From positions 1 through 39,409 of the forward strand of contig JAUQYA010000011.1 in assembly GCA_030837785.1 (NCBI GenBank): a stretch of DNA of 39,409 nucleotides. The letters are read 5' to 3'. The notes beneath the pieces were generated by a model, which saw only the letters and a list, made by a program, of their open reading frames with translations, was not told the DNA's origin and did not search any database. The position numbers were made by a program, and so were the translations under genes. This document shows, one piece after another, positions 16,405 to 24,029 of the stretch. Each line of letters begins with the position of its first letter. Within the stretch, counting starts at the first letter, position 1. Source of the DNA: Albidovulum sp. (lineage in GTDB: Bacteria; Pseudomonadota; Alphaproteobacteria; Rhodobacterales; Rhodobacteraceae).

Positions 16405-17369
16405 GCCAGTTCCTCCAGCGAACGGTTGCAGGCGCGGAAGCGGCCGGGGGCGAATTCGGTCAGCGGATCGAGATGGTCGAGGCAATCGTCGCCCGCATAT
16501 CCGCAGCGCGGCGCGAAGGGGCAGCCGGGCGGCGGGTTGGTCATGTTGGGCGGGCTGCCGGGGATCGCCGACAGCGCCTCGTCCTCCTGGTCGACGCGCG
16601 GGATCGCGGCAAGAAGGCCACGGGTATAGGGATGCGACGGCGTGGCGAAGAGGGGGTCGGTCGGCGCCGTCTCCATCACCTGGCCGCCGTAGAGGACGAG
16701 CACGCGCTCGCAGAACCCCGCGACCACGCCGAGGTCGTGGGTGATCAGGATCGTCGCCATGCCGAAGTCGCGCCTGAGGTCGGCCAGAAGCGTCATGATC
16801 TGCGCCTGCACGGTGACGTCGAGCGCCGTCGTCGGCTCGTCGGCGATCAGCAGTTCGGGACGGCAGAGAAGCGACATGGCGATCATCACCCGCTGCCGCA
16901 TCCCCCCCGAGAACTCGTGCGGATAAAGCGTCACCCGCGCCCGCGCGTCGGGAATGCGCACCGCATCGAGCATCCGCGCGCTTTCCGCCACGGCCTCGGC
17001 CTTCGACATGCCCCGGTGATGGACCAGCACCTCGGCCATCTGGTCGGAGACGCGCATGTAGGGGTTGAGCGAGGTCATCGGATCCTGGAAGACCATCGCG
17101 ATCTTGTTGGCGCGGATCGGGTTGATGACCGCGGGCGGCGCGTTGAGAATCTCCCGCCCGTCGAACCGCACCGATCCGGTGGCGCGGCCGTTCTTCGCCA
17201 GAAGCCCCATCACCGCGAAGGCGAGCTGGCTCTTGCCCGAGCCCGACTCGCCGACGATGCCCAGCGTCTCGCCGCGGTCGAGCGCAAGCGTCACGCCGTT
17301 GACCGCGTTCACCGTGCCGTCGGGAGTGTCGAAGCGGACCGAAAGGTCGCGGATGTCCAGAAGCGCCAT
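16401..17369 (-). CDS. oppD: Oligopeptide ABC transporter ATP-binding protein OppD
   Basis: ATPase of 322 aa with Walker A GESGSGKSQ, Q-loop FQDPMTSLNPYMRVS, signature FSGGMRQRVMIAMSL, Walker B LLIADEPTTALD and H-loop ITHDL. The C-terminal domain has PSHPYTRGLLAAIPR and the Cys-containing PGCPFAPRCGYAGDDC. It pairs with the OppF product and starts one base after the stop of the OppC permease gene. Full-length domains separate this pair from the shorter ATPases at 9187-10769. Confidence 0.93.
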   Translation of the reverse strand: MALLDIRDLSVRFDTPDGTVNAVNGVTLALDRGETLGIVGESGSGKSQLAFAVMGLLAKNGRATGSVRFDGREILNAPPAVINPIRANKIAMVFQDPMTSLNPYMRVSDQMAEVLVHHRGMSKAEAVAESARMLDAVRIPDARARVTLYPHEFSGGMRQRVMIAMSLLCRPELLIADEPTTALDVTVQAQIMTLLADLRRDFGMATILITHDLGVVAGFCERVLVLYGGQVMETAPTDPLFATPSHPYTRGLLAAIPRVDQEDEALSAIPGSPPNMTNPPPGCPFAPRCGYAGDDCLDHLDPLTEFAPGRFRACNRSLEELA

Positions 17370-17370
17370 C

Positions 17371-18294
17371 TCAGCGGTCCTTCGGATCGAGCGCGTCGCG
17401 CAGCCCGTCGCCGACGAAGAAGAACGAGAACAGCGTCAGCACGAAGAAGGTGAGCGGCCACAGGAGCTGCCAGATCGTGCCGTAGTAGATCGTCTTCGCC
17501 CCCTCCGAGATCAGCGCGCCGAGCGAGGTCAGGGGCTCCTGCACGCCGAGGCCGAGGAAGGAGATGAAGCTTTCGGTCAGGATCATCTCCGGCACCAGAA
17601 GCGTGGCATAGACCGCGACGATGCCCAGAAGGTTCGGCACGATGTGGCGCAGGATGATGGTGAAGGTTGGCACGCCCGTCGCCTGCGCGGCCTCGACATA
17701 TTCCTTGTGCTTGAGGCTCAGAGTCTGGCCCCGCACGATCCGCGCCATGTTGAGCCAGGACAAGAGCCCGATCCCGAGAAAGAGCATGAAGATCGACCGG
17801 CCGAACATCACCAGGAGGAGGATGATGACGAACATGAACGGGATCGCCAGCAGGATGTCGACGATCCGCATCATGATCTGGTCGGTCCGCCCGCCGACAT
17901 AGCCCGAGATCGCCCCGTAGAGCGTGCCGACGATCACCGCGATGAACGAGCCGACGATCCCCACCATGAGCGAGATGCGCGTGCCCTGGAGCGTGCGCGA
18001 ATAGAGGTCGCGGCCGAGGTCATCGGTGCCGAAATAATGCCCGTTGGCAAGGGACGGCTGGCCGATCTGCGCGGCCTGGCCCATGATCGAGAAGTCGATC
18101 TCCTCGTTCGACCAGACGGCGAGCGCGTCGCCGAAGAGCGCGAGAAGCGTGATCACCGTCAGCGTGACAAGCCCGGCGACGGCGGCCTTGTTGCGGAAGA
18201 ACCGCCGCCGCGCGTCGGCCCAGAGCGAGCGGCCCTTGACCTCGCCCGCCGGGCGGCTGCCGAAATCCTTCATCCGTGTTGCGCCCGTGGCCAT
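17371..18294 (-). CDS. oppC: Oligopeptide ABC transporter permease OppC
   Basis: Inner-membrane permease, 307 aa. A basic N-terminal tail (SLWADARRRFFRNK) leads into helix 1 (AAVAGLVTLTVITLLALFG). The periplasmic motif HYFGTDDLGRDLYSRTLQG is typical of OppC, as are the EAA-loop region YVEAAQATGVPTFTIILRH and the final GDGLRDALDPKDR. About six helices are predicted. It is spaced one base from both its neighbours, consistent with a single transcript. Confidence 0.94.
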   Translation of the reverse strand: MATGATRMKDFGSRPAGEVKGRSLWADARRRFFRNKAAVAGLVTLTVITLLALFGDALAVWSNEEIDFSIMGQAAQIGQPSLANGHYFGTDDLGRDLYSRTLQGTRISLMVGIVGSFIAVIVGTLYGAISGYVGGRTDQIMMRIVDILLAIPFMFVIILLLVMFGRSIFMLFLGIGLLSWLNMARIVRGQTLSLKHKEYVEAAQATGVPTFTIILRHIVPNLLGIVAVYATLLVPEMILTESFISFLGLGVQEPLTSLGALISEGAKTIYYGTIWQLLWPLTFFVLTLFSFFFVGDGLRDALDPKDR

Positions 18295-18295
18295 G

Positions 18296-19219
18296 TCAGT
18301 ACCGGATCTTGGGGTCGATCCAGCCGTAGAGGATGTCGACCACGAGGTTGAAGACGATGGTGAGCGCGCCGACGAGAATGGTGACGCCCAGCATCACCGC
18401 ATAATCGCGGTTGAGCGCGCTGTCGACGAAGCTGCGGCCGATGCCGCCGGTGGAGAAGAAGAAATCCACCACCACCGAGCCGGTGATCATCGTCACGAAG
18501 GCGGGCCCGAGGTAGGACAGCACCGGCAGGAGCGCCGGCTTCAGCGCATGGCGCAGGATCACCTGGCGTTCCGGCAGGCCCTTGGCGCGGGCGGTGCGGA
18601 TGTGGTTCGAGGTCAGCACCTCGAGCATCGAGGCGCGCGTGATCCGCGCGATCGAGGCCATGAACGAGGTGGAAAGCGCGATCACCGGCATCACCATGTA
18701 TTGCCACTGCCCGTGCTCCCAGCCGCCGCCGGGCAGCCAGCCGAGCCACCAGGTGAAGGTGAGAAGGAGGAGAGGCGCCATGACGAAGTTCGGCAGCACC
18801 TGCGCGCCGATCGAGATGCCGACGGCGAGATAGTCGAGCCAGGTGTTGTGCCGGATCGCGGCGGCGATGCCGAGCACGACGCCGACCGCGACCGCCACCA
18901 CGAAGGAGACGCTGCCATAGGCCAGCGTCACCGGGAAGCCCTGTGCGATGATCTCGTTCACCGTGCGATCCTTGTAGATGAACGAGGGGCCGAAGTCGAA
19001 ATGCGCGACGATTCCCCAGACGTAGGAAAGAAGCTGGCGCCAGAGCGGCTGGTCGAGACCGTACTTGGCCTCGAGGTTCGCCAGCACCTGTGGTGGCAGC
19101 GTGCGCTCCTGCGTGAAGGGGCCGCCCGGGGCCGCGTGCATCAGGAGGAACGAGATGACGATCAGCAAGAGAAGCGTCGGCACCGCGATGGCCAGACGCT
19201 TGACGACATAGGAAAACAT
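18296..19219 (-). CDS. oppB: Oligopeptide ABC transporter permease OppB
   Basis: Permease of 307 aa with six predicted helices. The start MFSYVVKRLAIAVPTLLLLI, then FLLMHAAPGGPF, is the classic OppB N-terminus. Later blocks are RTARAKGLPERQVILRHALK (EAA loop) and VDILYGWIDPKIRY at the end. The ribosome binding site is weak. A GC-only hairpin separates this gene from oppA, so its translation or mRNA abundance is probably lower than that of the binding protein. Confidence 0.94.
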   Translation of the reverse strand: MFSYVVKRLAIAVPTLLLLIVISFLLMHAAPGGPFTQERTLPPQVLANLEAKYGLDQPLWRQLLSYVWGIVAHFDFGPSFIYKDRTVNEIIAQGFPVTLAYGSVSFVVAVAVGVVLGIAAAIRHNTWLDYLAVGISIGAQVLPNFVMAPLLLLTFTWWLGWLPGGGWEHGQWQYMVMPVIALSTSFMASIARITRASMLEVLTSNHIRTARAKGLPERQVILRHALKPALLPVLSYLGPAFVTMITGSVVVDFFFSTGGIGRSFVDSALNRDYAVMLGVTILVGALTIVFNLVVDILYGWIDPKIRY

Positions 19220-19245
19220 CGGCGGAAACCCCGGCAGGAGGAGGA

Positions 19246-19266
19246 CGCGCGCGATCCGTGCGCGCG
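19246..19266 (-). other. Intercistronic hairpin between oppA and oppB
   Basis: CGCGCGC at 19246-19252 pairs with GCGCGCG at 19260-19266, with an added G-T pair and a 5-nt loop (ATCCG on the plus strand). It lies about 16 nt after the oppA stop in a 62-nt gap, the only long gap within the operon. Such hairpins often stabilise the upstream binding-protein message or cause partial termination. No T-run follows. Confidence 0.5.
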
Positions 19267-19281
19267 CCCCCCGGAACGTCG

Positions 19282-20895
19282 TCAGTTGGCGACGCGGTAC
19301 ATGTCCTTCAGGTACCAGTTCTGCATCAGGTTGCTGAGGCTCATCCCGCGCATGTCGGGCTTGATCATGTTGACCTCGGTATACTGGTAGATCGGCGCCA
19401 TCGGCATTTCCTCGGCGAGGATCTGTTCGGCCTCGGTATACATCGGGTTCGGATCCTCGGCTGTCTTCGACTGCTTCATCAGCTCGTCATAGCGTTCGGA
19501 GAAGAACTTGCCGTTGTTGTGGCCCGAGTAGCTGGTGAACAGGTCGAGATAGGTCGACGCCTCGTTGTAGTCGCCGCACCAGGCGTAGCGGGCCACCTCG
19601 AAGTCCTGGTTCTGCATCTTGTCGGTGTGGACCTTCCACTCCATGTTGTTCAGCGTGAGATCGACGCCGACGCCCTTCCAGAACTGCTGCACGGCGATGG
19701 CGATCTTCTTGTGCGCCTCGGACGTGTTGTAGTTGAGCGTGAGCTTCAGCGGATTGTCCGGCCCGAAGCCGGCCTCGGCCAGAAGTTCCTTCGCCTTCGC
19801 GTTGCGCTCGTCCTGGGTCCAGTGCGAATAGTCGATGTCCGGCATCTTGAAGCCTTCGGTCGCGTGATGCGTCCAGTTGTAGGAAGGCCACTGTCCGCCC
19901 TGCAGGATGTTGTTGACGATGATGTCGCGGTCGATTGCGTAGGACAGCGCCTTGCGCACGCGCACGTCCTGAAGCGCCTTCGGCCCCTTCTCCTTGTCGA
20001 TGTTGAACATGTAGATGTAGGAGCACGACTGCGGCACCGAGATCGCCTCGTCGGGGTATTCCGCCTTCAGCCGCGGATACTGCCCGGCCGGAACCTGCGT
20101 GCGGTCAAGCTCGCCCGCGAGATAGCGGGTCAGCGCCGCGTTCTCGTCGTTGATGGTCAGCGCGGTGGCCTTGGTGATGATCGTGTGCTCGTCGTCCCAG
20201 TAAAGCGGGTTGCGCTCCATCACCACCTTTTCGCCCAGGACATGCTCCTTGAGGACATAGGCGCCGTTGCCGACGAGGTTGCCGGGCTCGGTCCACTTGT
20301 CGCCGGACGCCTCGATGACCTTCTGGCTGACCGGGAAGGTCGAGGCATGGGTCAGCATCTTCGGGAAGTAGGGCAGGGGCGCCTCGAGCGTCACCTCGAA
20401 GGTGTGGTCGTCGACCGCCTTCACGCCAAGCTCGTCCACCGGCGTCTCGCCGGCGATGATCTTGGCGGCGTTCTTCACCTGCATCAGTTCCATGTACCAG
20501 GCGTATTCCGACGCCGTCTTCGGATCGGCGAGGCGCTTCCAGGAATAGACGAAGTCGGCCGCCGTCACCGGATCGCCGTTCGACCACTTGGCGTTGTCGC
20601 GCAGGTGGAGGGTGTAGACGGTCTTGTCGTCGGAAAGCTCGTGGCTGGTCGCGACGCCGGGGACGAGGCCGCCCTCCTGGTCCTCGTTGTAAAGCCCCTC
20701 GAAGAGCGAGCGCATGATGCCCGAGCCCTCGACGTCGGTGTTGATCTGCGGGTCCATCGACTTGATCGCGTCGAGAAGCCAGTAGGTGTACTCCTGGTTT
20801 TCGGCCAGCGTCTCGCCGGGCTGCACCTGGGCGGCGATCGCCGGAAGCGCCAGACCGACGCTGAGCACGGTGGTCAGAAGAAGTTTGTTCATCAT
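19282..20895 (-). CDS. oppA: Oligopeptide-binding protein OppA (ABC substrate-binding family 5)
   Basis: Periplasmic peptide receptor, 537 aa. A Sec signal (MMNKLLLTTVLSVGLALPAI, cleavage near IAAQ at about 22) precedes LAENQEYTYWLLDAIKSMDP. Family landmarks are IMRSLFEGLYNEDQ, NAKWSNGDPVTAADFVYSWK, GNGAYVLKEHVLGEKVVMER, DVRVRKALSYAIDRD and WCGDYNEASTYLDLF, all very close to OppA/MppA-type receptors. The first of two Met codons is used because a perfect AGGAGG lies 7 nt upstream. It heads the operon and its product should bind peptides of two to five residues, as known for OppA. Confidence 0.94.
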   Translation of the reverse strand: MMNKLLLTTVLSVGLALPAIAAQVQPGETLAENQEYTYWLLDAIKSMDPQINTDVEGSGIMRSLFEGLYNEDQEGGLVPGVATSHELSDDKTVYTLHLRDNAKWSNGDPVTAADFVYSWKRLADPKTASEYAWYMELMQVKNAAKIIAGETPVDELGVKAVDDHTFEVTLEAPLPYFPKMLTHASTFPVSQKVIEASGDKWTEPGNLVGNGAYVLKEHVLGEKVVMERNPLYWDDEHTIITKATALTINDENAALTRYLAGELDRTQVPAGQYPRLKAEYPDEAISVPQSCSYIYMFNIDKEKGPKALQDVRVRKALSYAIDRDIIVNNILQGGQWPSYNWTHHATEGFKMPDIDYSHWTQDERNAKAKELLAEAGFGPDNPLKLTLNYNTSEAHKKIAIAVQQFWKGVGVDLTLNNMEWKVHTDKMQNQDFEVARYAWCGDYNEASTYLDLFTSYSGHNNGKFFSERYDELMKQSKTAEDPNPMYTEAEQILAEEMPMAPIYQYTEVNMIKPDMRGMSLSNLMQNWYLKDMYRVAN

Positions 20896-20953
20896 GGGAA
20901 ATCCTCCTGCTGGTTGAGCGGCGTCATTGCGATGCGCCGCGCAAGTTGGACCG

Positions 20954-20981
20954 AGCCTAGTCCCGGCGCCTGCGCAAACAA
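20954..20981 (-). promoter_or_regulatory. Possible promoter of the opp operon
   Basis: Reading the minus strand, TTGTTT (20976-20981) and TAGGCT (20954-20959) are separated by 16 bp, placing a start site near 20947, about 50 nt before the oppA start codon. Both boxes are partial matches. The region further upstream is relatively A-rich (AAATGCGACGGGACGAAAC) and could hold activator sites. This is a by-eye call. Confidence 0.35.
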
Positions 20982-21120
20982 GTGAAATGCGACGGGACGA
21001 AACGGGTACGTGGCGTAAAGATGCCGCCCCCATCGCGCAGAACGCCGGTCGCACGGTCACTTCGCCGCCGGCCGGGCGCCGATCTGCGCAGGCCGGGACG
21101 CCAGATCGTCCGGCCTGATT

Positions 21121-21157
21121 CCCGCCCCGGGGGAGCGGCGCCGGTTCCCCCGGCGGG
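21121..21157 (+). other. Strong hairpin upstream of the 65-aa membrane protein
   Basis: CCGGGGGA (21127-21134) pairs perfectly with TCCCCCGG (21146-21153); after a 2-nt bulge, CCCG (21121-21124) also pairs with CGGG (21154-21157). The 12-bp stem closes an 11-nt loop and ends 22 nt before the ATG at 21180. It could be a 5'-leader structure or a terminator-like element isolating the divergent opp promoter. There is no T-run. Confidence 0.5.
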
Positions 21158-21179
21158 CCTGCGGTGATAGAGCGCAGCC

Positions 21180-21377
21180 ATGCCGCTTCTCCTCATCGCC
21201 CTTCTCGTCTCGGTCGTCCTCTACCTCTGGCTCGCGCGGCGCGGCACGACGCTGACCCGCGCCTGCCGATGGCGGCTCGACCGTGCGGGCGGGCCGGACC
21301 ATTACCGCTGCGCCGCCTGCGGCGCCGAGACCGACGGCCGCCCCCGCCACTGTCTCCGCCCGGCTGGCAAAGGTTGA
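21180..21377 (+). CDS. Small membrane protein with Cys motif (hypothetical, 65 aa)
   Basis: A 65-aa product with one N-terminal membrane segment (PLLLIALLVSVVLYLWLA) followed by an Arg-rich region and the Cys pattern C-x(14)-CAAC-x(12)-C: RACRW, then YRCAACGAETD, then RHCLRP. The CxxC with flanking Cys residues could bind zinc or be redox active. The topology suggests an N-out anchor with a cytoplasmic Cys domain (positive-inside rule). The function is unknown. It ends 45 nt before the DUF1989 gene and may be co-transcribed with it. Support: hydrophobic helix in the right place and a clean frame; the Shine-Dalgarno is poor. Confidence 0.55.
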   Translation: MPLLLIALLVSVVLYLWLARRGTTLTRACRWRLDRAGGPDHYRCAACGAETDGRPRHCLRPAGKG

Positions 21378-21422
21378 CGTGCTCGGCCCGTCCGGCAAGG
21401 ATGCGTCAACCGAGGAGAGCCC

Positions 21423-22289
21423 ATGAAACCCGACCGGCCCGAAACCTCCGCCCCCGCCGATGCCGATGCCCGCCGCGTCGTCAGGCCGGTGATCTGCTAC
21501 CCCGTCGAGACGCTGCCGCCCGCGCCGATGGCGCTCTACCGCGCCGCGCGCGCGACGCTCCGCCCGGTGGCCGAGGTCACCGCCGCCGCGCGCGAGGCCG
21601 CCTTCTTCCGGGTGCCGGCCGGGCATTTCTTCCGCATCCACTCGGTCGAGGGGCCGCAGGTGGGCGACTTCAACCTCTGGAACGCCGCCGACCTGAGCGA
21701 ACGGTTCTATTCCGGCAAGACCCGCGCGCTGCACGGCACGCACCTGTCCACCGGCGACCGCCTGTGGTCGTCCTTTCCGCACCTGCGCCCGATGGCGACG
21801 ATCACCCATGACACACTCGACTGGTATGGGTTCGACGCCTTCGGCGGTTCGGTGCACGACGTGATCGGGACGCGCTGCGATCCCTACACCCACAACCTTC
21901 TCAGCCACGGCGGCCAGTATCATCACTGCTGTCATTCCAACCTGACGCGGGCGCTTGCGCAAGCGACGGGGCTTTCGCCGGCCGAGGCCGAGCCGCATGT
22001 GCATGACGTGCTCAACGTCTTCATGTGTACCGGCTTCACCCGCGACACCGGCCAGTATTTCATGAAGGCGTCGCCCGTCCGCCCCGGCGACTACCTGGAG
22101 TTCTTCGCCGAGATCGACCTTCTTTGCGCGCTGTCGGCCTGCCCGGGCGGGGATTGTTCGGCCGAACATTCCTCCGACACCGCCGCCTGCTACCCGCTTC
22201 TCGTCGAAATCCTCGCGCCCGACCCGGCCACGCTGGCGGGCTGGCAAAGCCCGGCGCGCAGTGGCTACGACCGCAGCCACGGGCTCTGA
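21423..22289 (+). CDS. DUF1989 / urea carboxylase-associated family protein
   Basis: A 288-aa protein of the DUF1989 family, whose members accompany urea carboxylase or, as the CgdAB pair, act as carboxyguanidine deiminase. Family blocks are FFRVPAGHFFRIHSVEGPQVGD, HLSTGDRLWSSFPHLRPM, GTRCDPYTHNLLSHGGQYHH followed by CCHSNL, and NVFMCTGF. Cys and His residues in the CDPY/HHCCHSN blocks and in ACPGGDCSAEH are candidates for the metal site. GGAG lies 5 nt before the ATG. No urea carboxylase, allophanate hydrolase or paired second DUF1989 gene is present here, so this is a stand-alone copy and its substrate is unknown. Confidence 0.87.
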   Translation: MKPDRPETSAPADADARRVVRPVICYPVETLPPAPMALYRAARATLRPVAEVTAAAREAAFFRVPAGHFFRIHSVEGPQVGDFNLWNAADLSERFYSGKTRALHGTHLSTGDRLWSSFPHLRPMATITHDTLDWYGFDAFGGSVHDVIGTRCDPYTHNLLSHGGQYHHCCHSNLTRALAQATGLSPAEAEPHVHDVLNVFMCTGFTRDTGQYFMKASPVRPGDYLEFFAEIDLLCALSACPGGDCSAEHSSDTAACYPLLVEILAPDPATLAGWQSPARSGYDRSHGL

Positions 22290-22317
22290 CCCCCGGGGCC
22301 GTGACACCAGATCGGCC

Positions 22318-23022
22318 TCAGTCGAAAGCGGCGTGAAGCGCGATCTCGACCATCTCGCCGAAGGACCGCTCGCGGTCCACGGCGGGCAGCGCCTCGTGGG
22401 TAAGAAGGTGGTCGGAAATCGTCAGTATCGCAAGGGCTTGCACGCCGTGGCGGGCGGCGACGGTGTAAAGCTCCGCCGCCTCCATCTCGACGGCCAGCAC
22501 GCCGTGGCGCTTCAGCGCCTCCATCAGGTCGGGGCGGTCGTCGTAGAAGGCGTCGGAGGAATGGATGCCGCCGACATGGAACCGCGTGCCCGCCGCCCGG
22601 GCCGCCGCCACCGCCCGTTCCAGAAGGCCGAAATCGGCGCAGGGGGCGAAAGCCATCTCGCGGAAGAAGCCGCGCGAGGGGGTGGAGAGGGTGGAGGAGG
22701 TCATCGCGACCACCACGTCGCGGATTTTCACCGCCTCCTGCATCGCGCCGGCGGAGCCGATGCGGATCAGCGTCCGCGCGCCGTAGTCGCGGATCAGTTC
22801 GTTGGCGTAGATCGACAGCGACGGCATCCCCATGCCGGAGCCGTGGATCGTCACCCGGTTGCCTTTCCAGCTGCCGGTATAGCCGAGCATGCCGCGCACC
22901 TGGTTGATGCAGGCGGCGTCCTTGAGGAACGCCTCCGCCGCCCAGCGCGCCCGGTAGGGATCGCCGGGCATCAGGACGGTTTGCGCGATCTCGCCTGGCT
23001 TCGCGCCGATATGGGTGGACAT
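22318..23022 (-). CDS. deoD: Purine-nucleoside phosphorylase, DeoD type
   Basis: Cytoplasmic phosphorylase that splits purine (deoxy)ribonucleosides into base and (deoxy)ribose 1-phosphate. The 234-aa length and sequence are those of the hexameric bacterial type: MSTHIGAKPGEIAQTVLMPG, then DPYRARW, GSGMGMPSLSIYANEL, IRIGSAGAM, AVEMEAAELY and TISDHLLT, covering the phosphate, ribose and base sites. It converges with the DUF1989 gene and is transcribed away from the SRPBCC gene. A separate trimeric-type enzyme is encoded at 33110-33913. Confidence 0.95.
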   Translation of the reverse strand: MSTHIGAKPGEIAQTVLMPGDPYRARWAAEAFLKDAACINQVRGMLGYTGSWKGNRVTIHGSGMGMPSLSIYANELIRDYGARTLIRIGSAGAMQEAVKIRDVVVAMTSSTLSTPSRGFFREMAFAPCADFGLLERAVAAARAAGTRFHVGGIHSSDAFYDDRPDLMEALKRHGVLAVEMEAAELYTVAARHGVQALAILTISDHLLTHEALPAVDRERSFGEMVEIALHAAFD

Positions 23023-23048
23023 GGGAGGGCCTCCGTTCTGGTCGAGGG

Positions 23049-23077
23049 AGGATAGGGCAGGATTTCGGGAAGGTTAA
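23049..23077 (-). promoter_or_regulatory. Possible deoD promoter
   Basis: On the minus strand TTAACC (23072-23077) and TATCCT (23049-23054) stand 17 bp apart, each with four of six consensus matches, 27 nt or more upstream of the deoD start codon. A GGAGG Shine-Dalgarno follows closer to the ATG. By-eye prediction. Confidence 0.4.
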
Positions 23078-23235
23078 CGGGGCATGTGCCGGATCGGAGA
23101 GGGCGCCGGCAAGGGTTCGGATTCGCAGGGAAATCGCCGTCTGGCAGACCTCTGGCCCGCGTCGGTTTCGCGTCGGGTATCCGTCCCGACAGATGGCGGT
23201 ATTGTCCGGGGATGCGGAACCCGGCGTTTCCGCGA

Positions 23236-23276
23236 ATGACACGATGCCGACCGGCTGGTATCCTGCCGACGGCAGG
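23236..23276 (+). promoter_or_regulatory. Promoter with perfect palindrome (operator) for the SRPBCC gene
   Basis: ATGACA (23236-23241, five of six matches) and TATCCT (23259-23264) are exactly 17 bp apart. The perfect palindrome CCTGCCGACGGCAGG at 23262-23276 covers the end of the -10, the expected start site near 23271 and the first bases of the AGGAGG Shine-Dalgarno (23274-23279). Position and symmetry are those of a repressor operator; an RNA hairpin masking the Shine-Dalgarno is an alternative. Confidence 0.5.
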
Positions 23277-23288
23277 AGGGAGACCGAC

Positions 23289-23732
23289 ATGCCGAGCACG
23301 ATCCGACTTCACCGCGTCCTCGCCGCCAGCCCGGAGAAGGTCTATCGCGCCTTTGTCGAGCCCGACGCCATCGCAAGCTGGCTGCCGCCCTACGGCTTCC
23401 TCTGCACCGTCCACGAGATGGATGCGAAGGTCGGCGGACGGCACCGGATGTCCTTCCGCAACTTCACCACCGGCAAGAGCCATTCCTTCGGCGGCAGCTA
23501 TGTCGACCTCGTGCCGGGGCAGCGCCTTGTCTACACCGACAGCTTCGACGACCCGAACCTGCCGGGCGAGATGCGCGTCACGGTGGCGCTGAAGGCGGTT
23601 CCCTCGGGGACCGAGATCGCCATAGAGCAGGCGGGCGTGCCGGACCTGATCCCGCCGGATGCCTGCTATCTTGGCTGGCAGGATTCGCTCGACAAGCTGG
23701 CGCGGCTGGTGGTGCCCGAGATCGGCCAGTAG
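23289..23732 (+). CDS. SRPBCC / AHSA1 domain protein
   Basis: A 147-aa protein made of one START-like helix-grip domain of the AHSA1 (activator of Hsp90 ATPase homologue) type. Hallmarks are the opening TIRLHRVLAASPEKVYRAF, the WLPPYGF segment, GGRHRMSF, GQRLVYTD and the final LGWQDSLDKLARLV helix. Such proteins bind small hydrophobic ligands; bacterial copies often accompany ArsR regulators, but none is adjacent here. The frame is open from 23193, but the ATG at 23289 matches the domain start and follows AGGAGG by 9 nt. The biochemical role is unknown. Confidence 0.88.
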   Translation: MPSTIRLHRVLAASPEKVYRAFVEPDAIASWLPPYGFLCTVHEMDAKVGGRHRMSFRNFTTGKSHSFGGSYVDLVPGQRLVYTDSFDDPNLPGEMRVTVALKAVPSGTEIAIEQAGVPDLIPPDACYLGWQDSLDKLARLVVPEIGQ

Positions 23733-23845
23733 CGGGGCGGGCTACAGGGAGAGGCCGCCGCGGCGGTCGACAGGAGGGAGCCACGCCCCCGCTGTATCGC
23801 CCGGGCGGCGCCCGACCGCCCCCACGGGCGGGCGCACTTCAGCGT

Positions 23846-23941
23846 CACCAGCAGAACGACCGTTAGGAGTGGTGGCACCATAAAGCGCCCCGAACTCCCG
23901 TTCCGCAGCGCCCGCCCGCGGTCGGGTGCCGCCCTTTGCGC
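23846..23941 (-). repeat. Copy A of a 96-nt dispersed element, downstream of meaA
   Basis: Read on the minus strand, this 96-nt segment aligns without gaps to the plus strand at 28477-28572, with about 75 identities by hand. The best conserved blocks are AAGGGCGGCA, GACCGCGGGCGGG, GTTCGGGGCGCTTTA, CCACTCC and GTTCTGCTGG. It begins 88 nt after the meaA stop and runs in the same direction. A GC-rich hairpin (GCGCCCG/CGGGCGC) follows. The outer arms GGCGGCACC and GGTGCCACC can pair at eight of nine positions. Function unknown. Confidence 0.65.
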
Positions 23942-24029
23942 CCTCGGGGTCGGGCAGAGAGTGTGTTTTCCGGCGGGATGGCGGGGGAAGGCCGATCCGG
24001 CCTCGCCCCGCGCCCGCCCCTGCCGCCGC

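Noticed and set aside
21057..22307. 416-codon minus-strand frame opposite the DUF1989 gene
   Set aside because: No recognisable motif; the plus-strand DUF1989 protein is unambiguous.
23666..23881. Short minus-strand ORF starting inside repeat copy A (MVPPLLTVVLLV...)
   Set aside because: Copy B gives a similar first ten residues but then diverges, and codon choice (CTA, CCA, GTT) is unlike local genes. The conservation is better explained at the DNA or RNA level.
23733..24029. Possible tRNA or other known structured RNA in the GC-rich gap after the SRPBCC gene
   Set aside because: No cloverleaf, T-loop GTTCGA pattern or CCA end could be found; the structure fits only the dispersed element and local hairpins.
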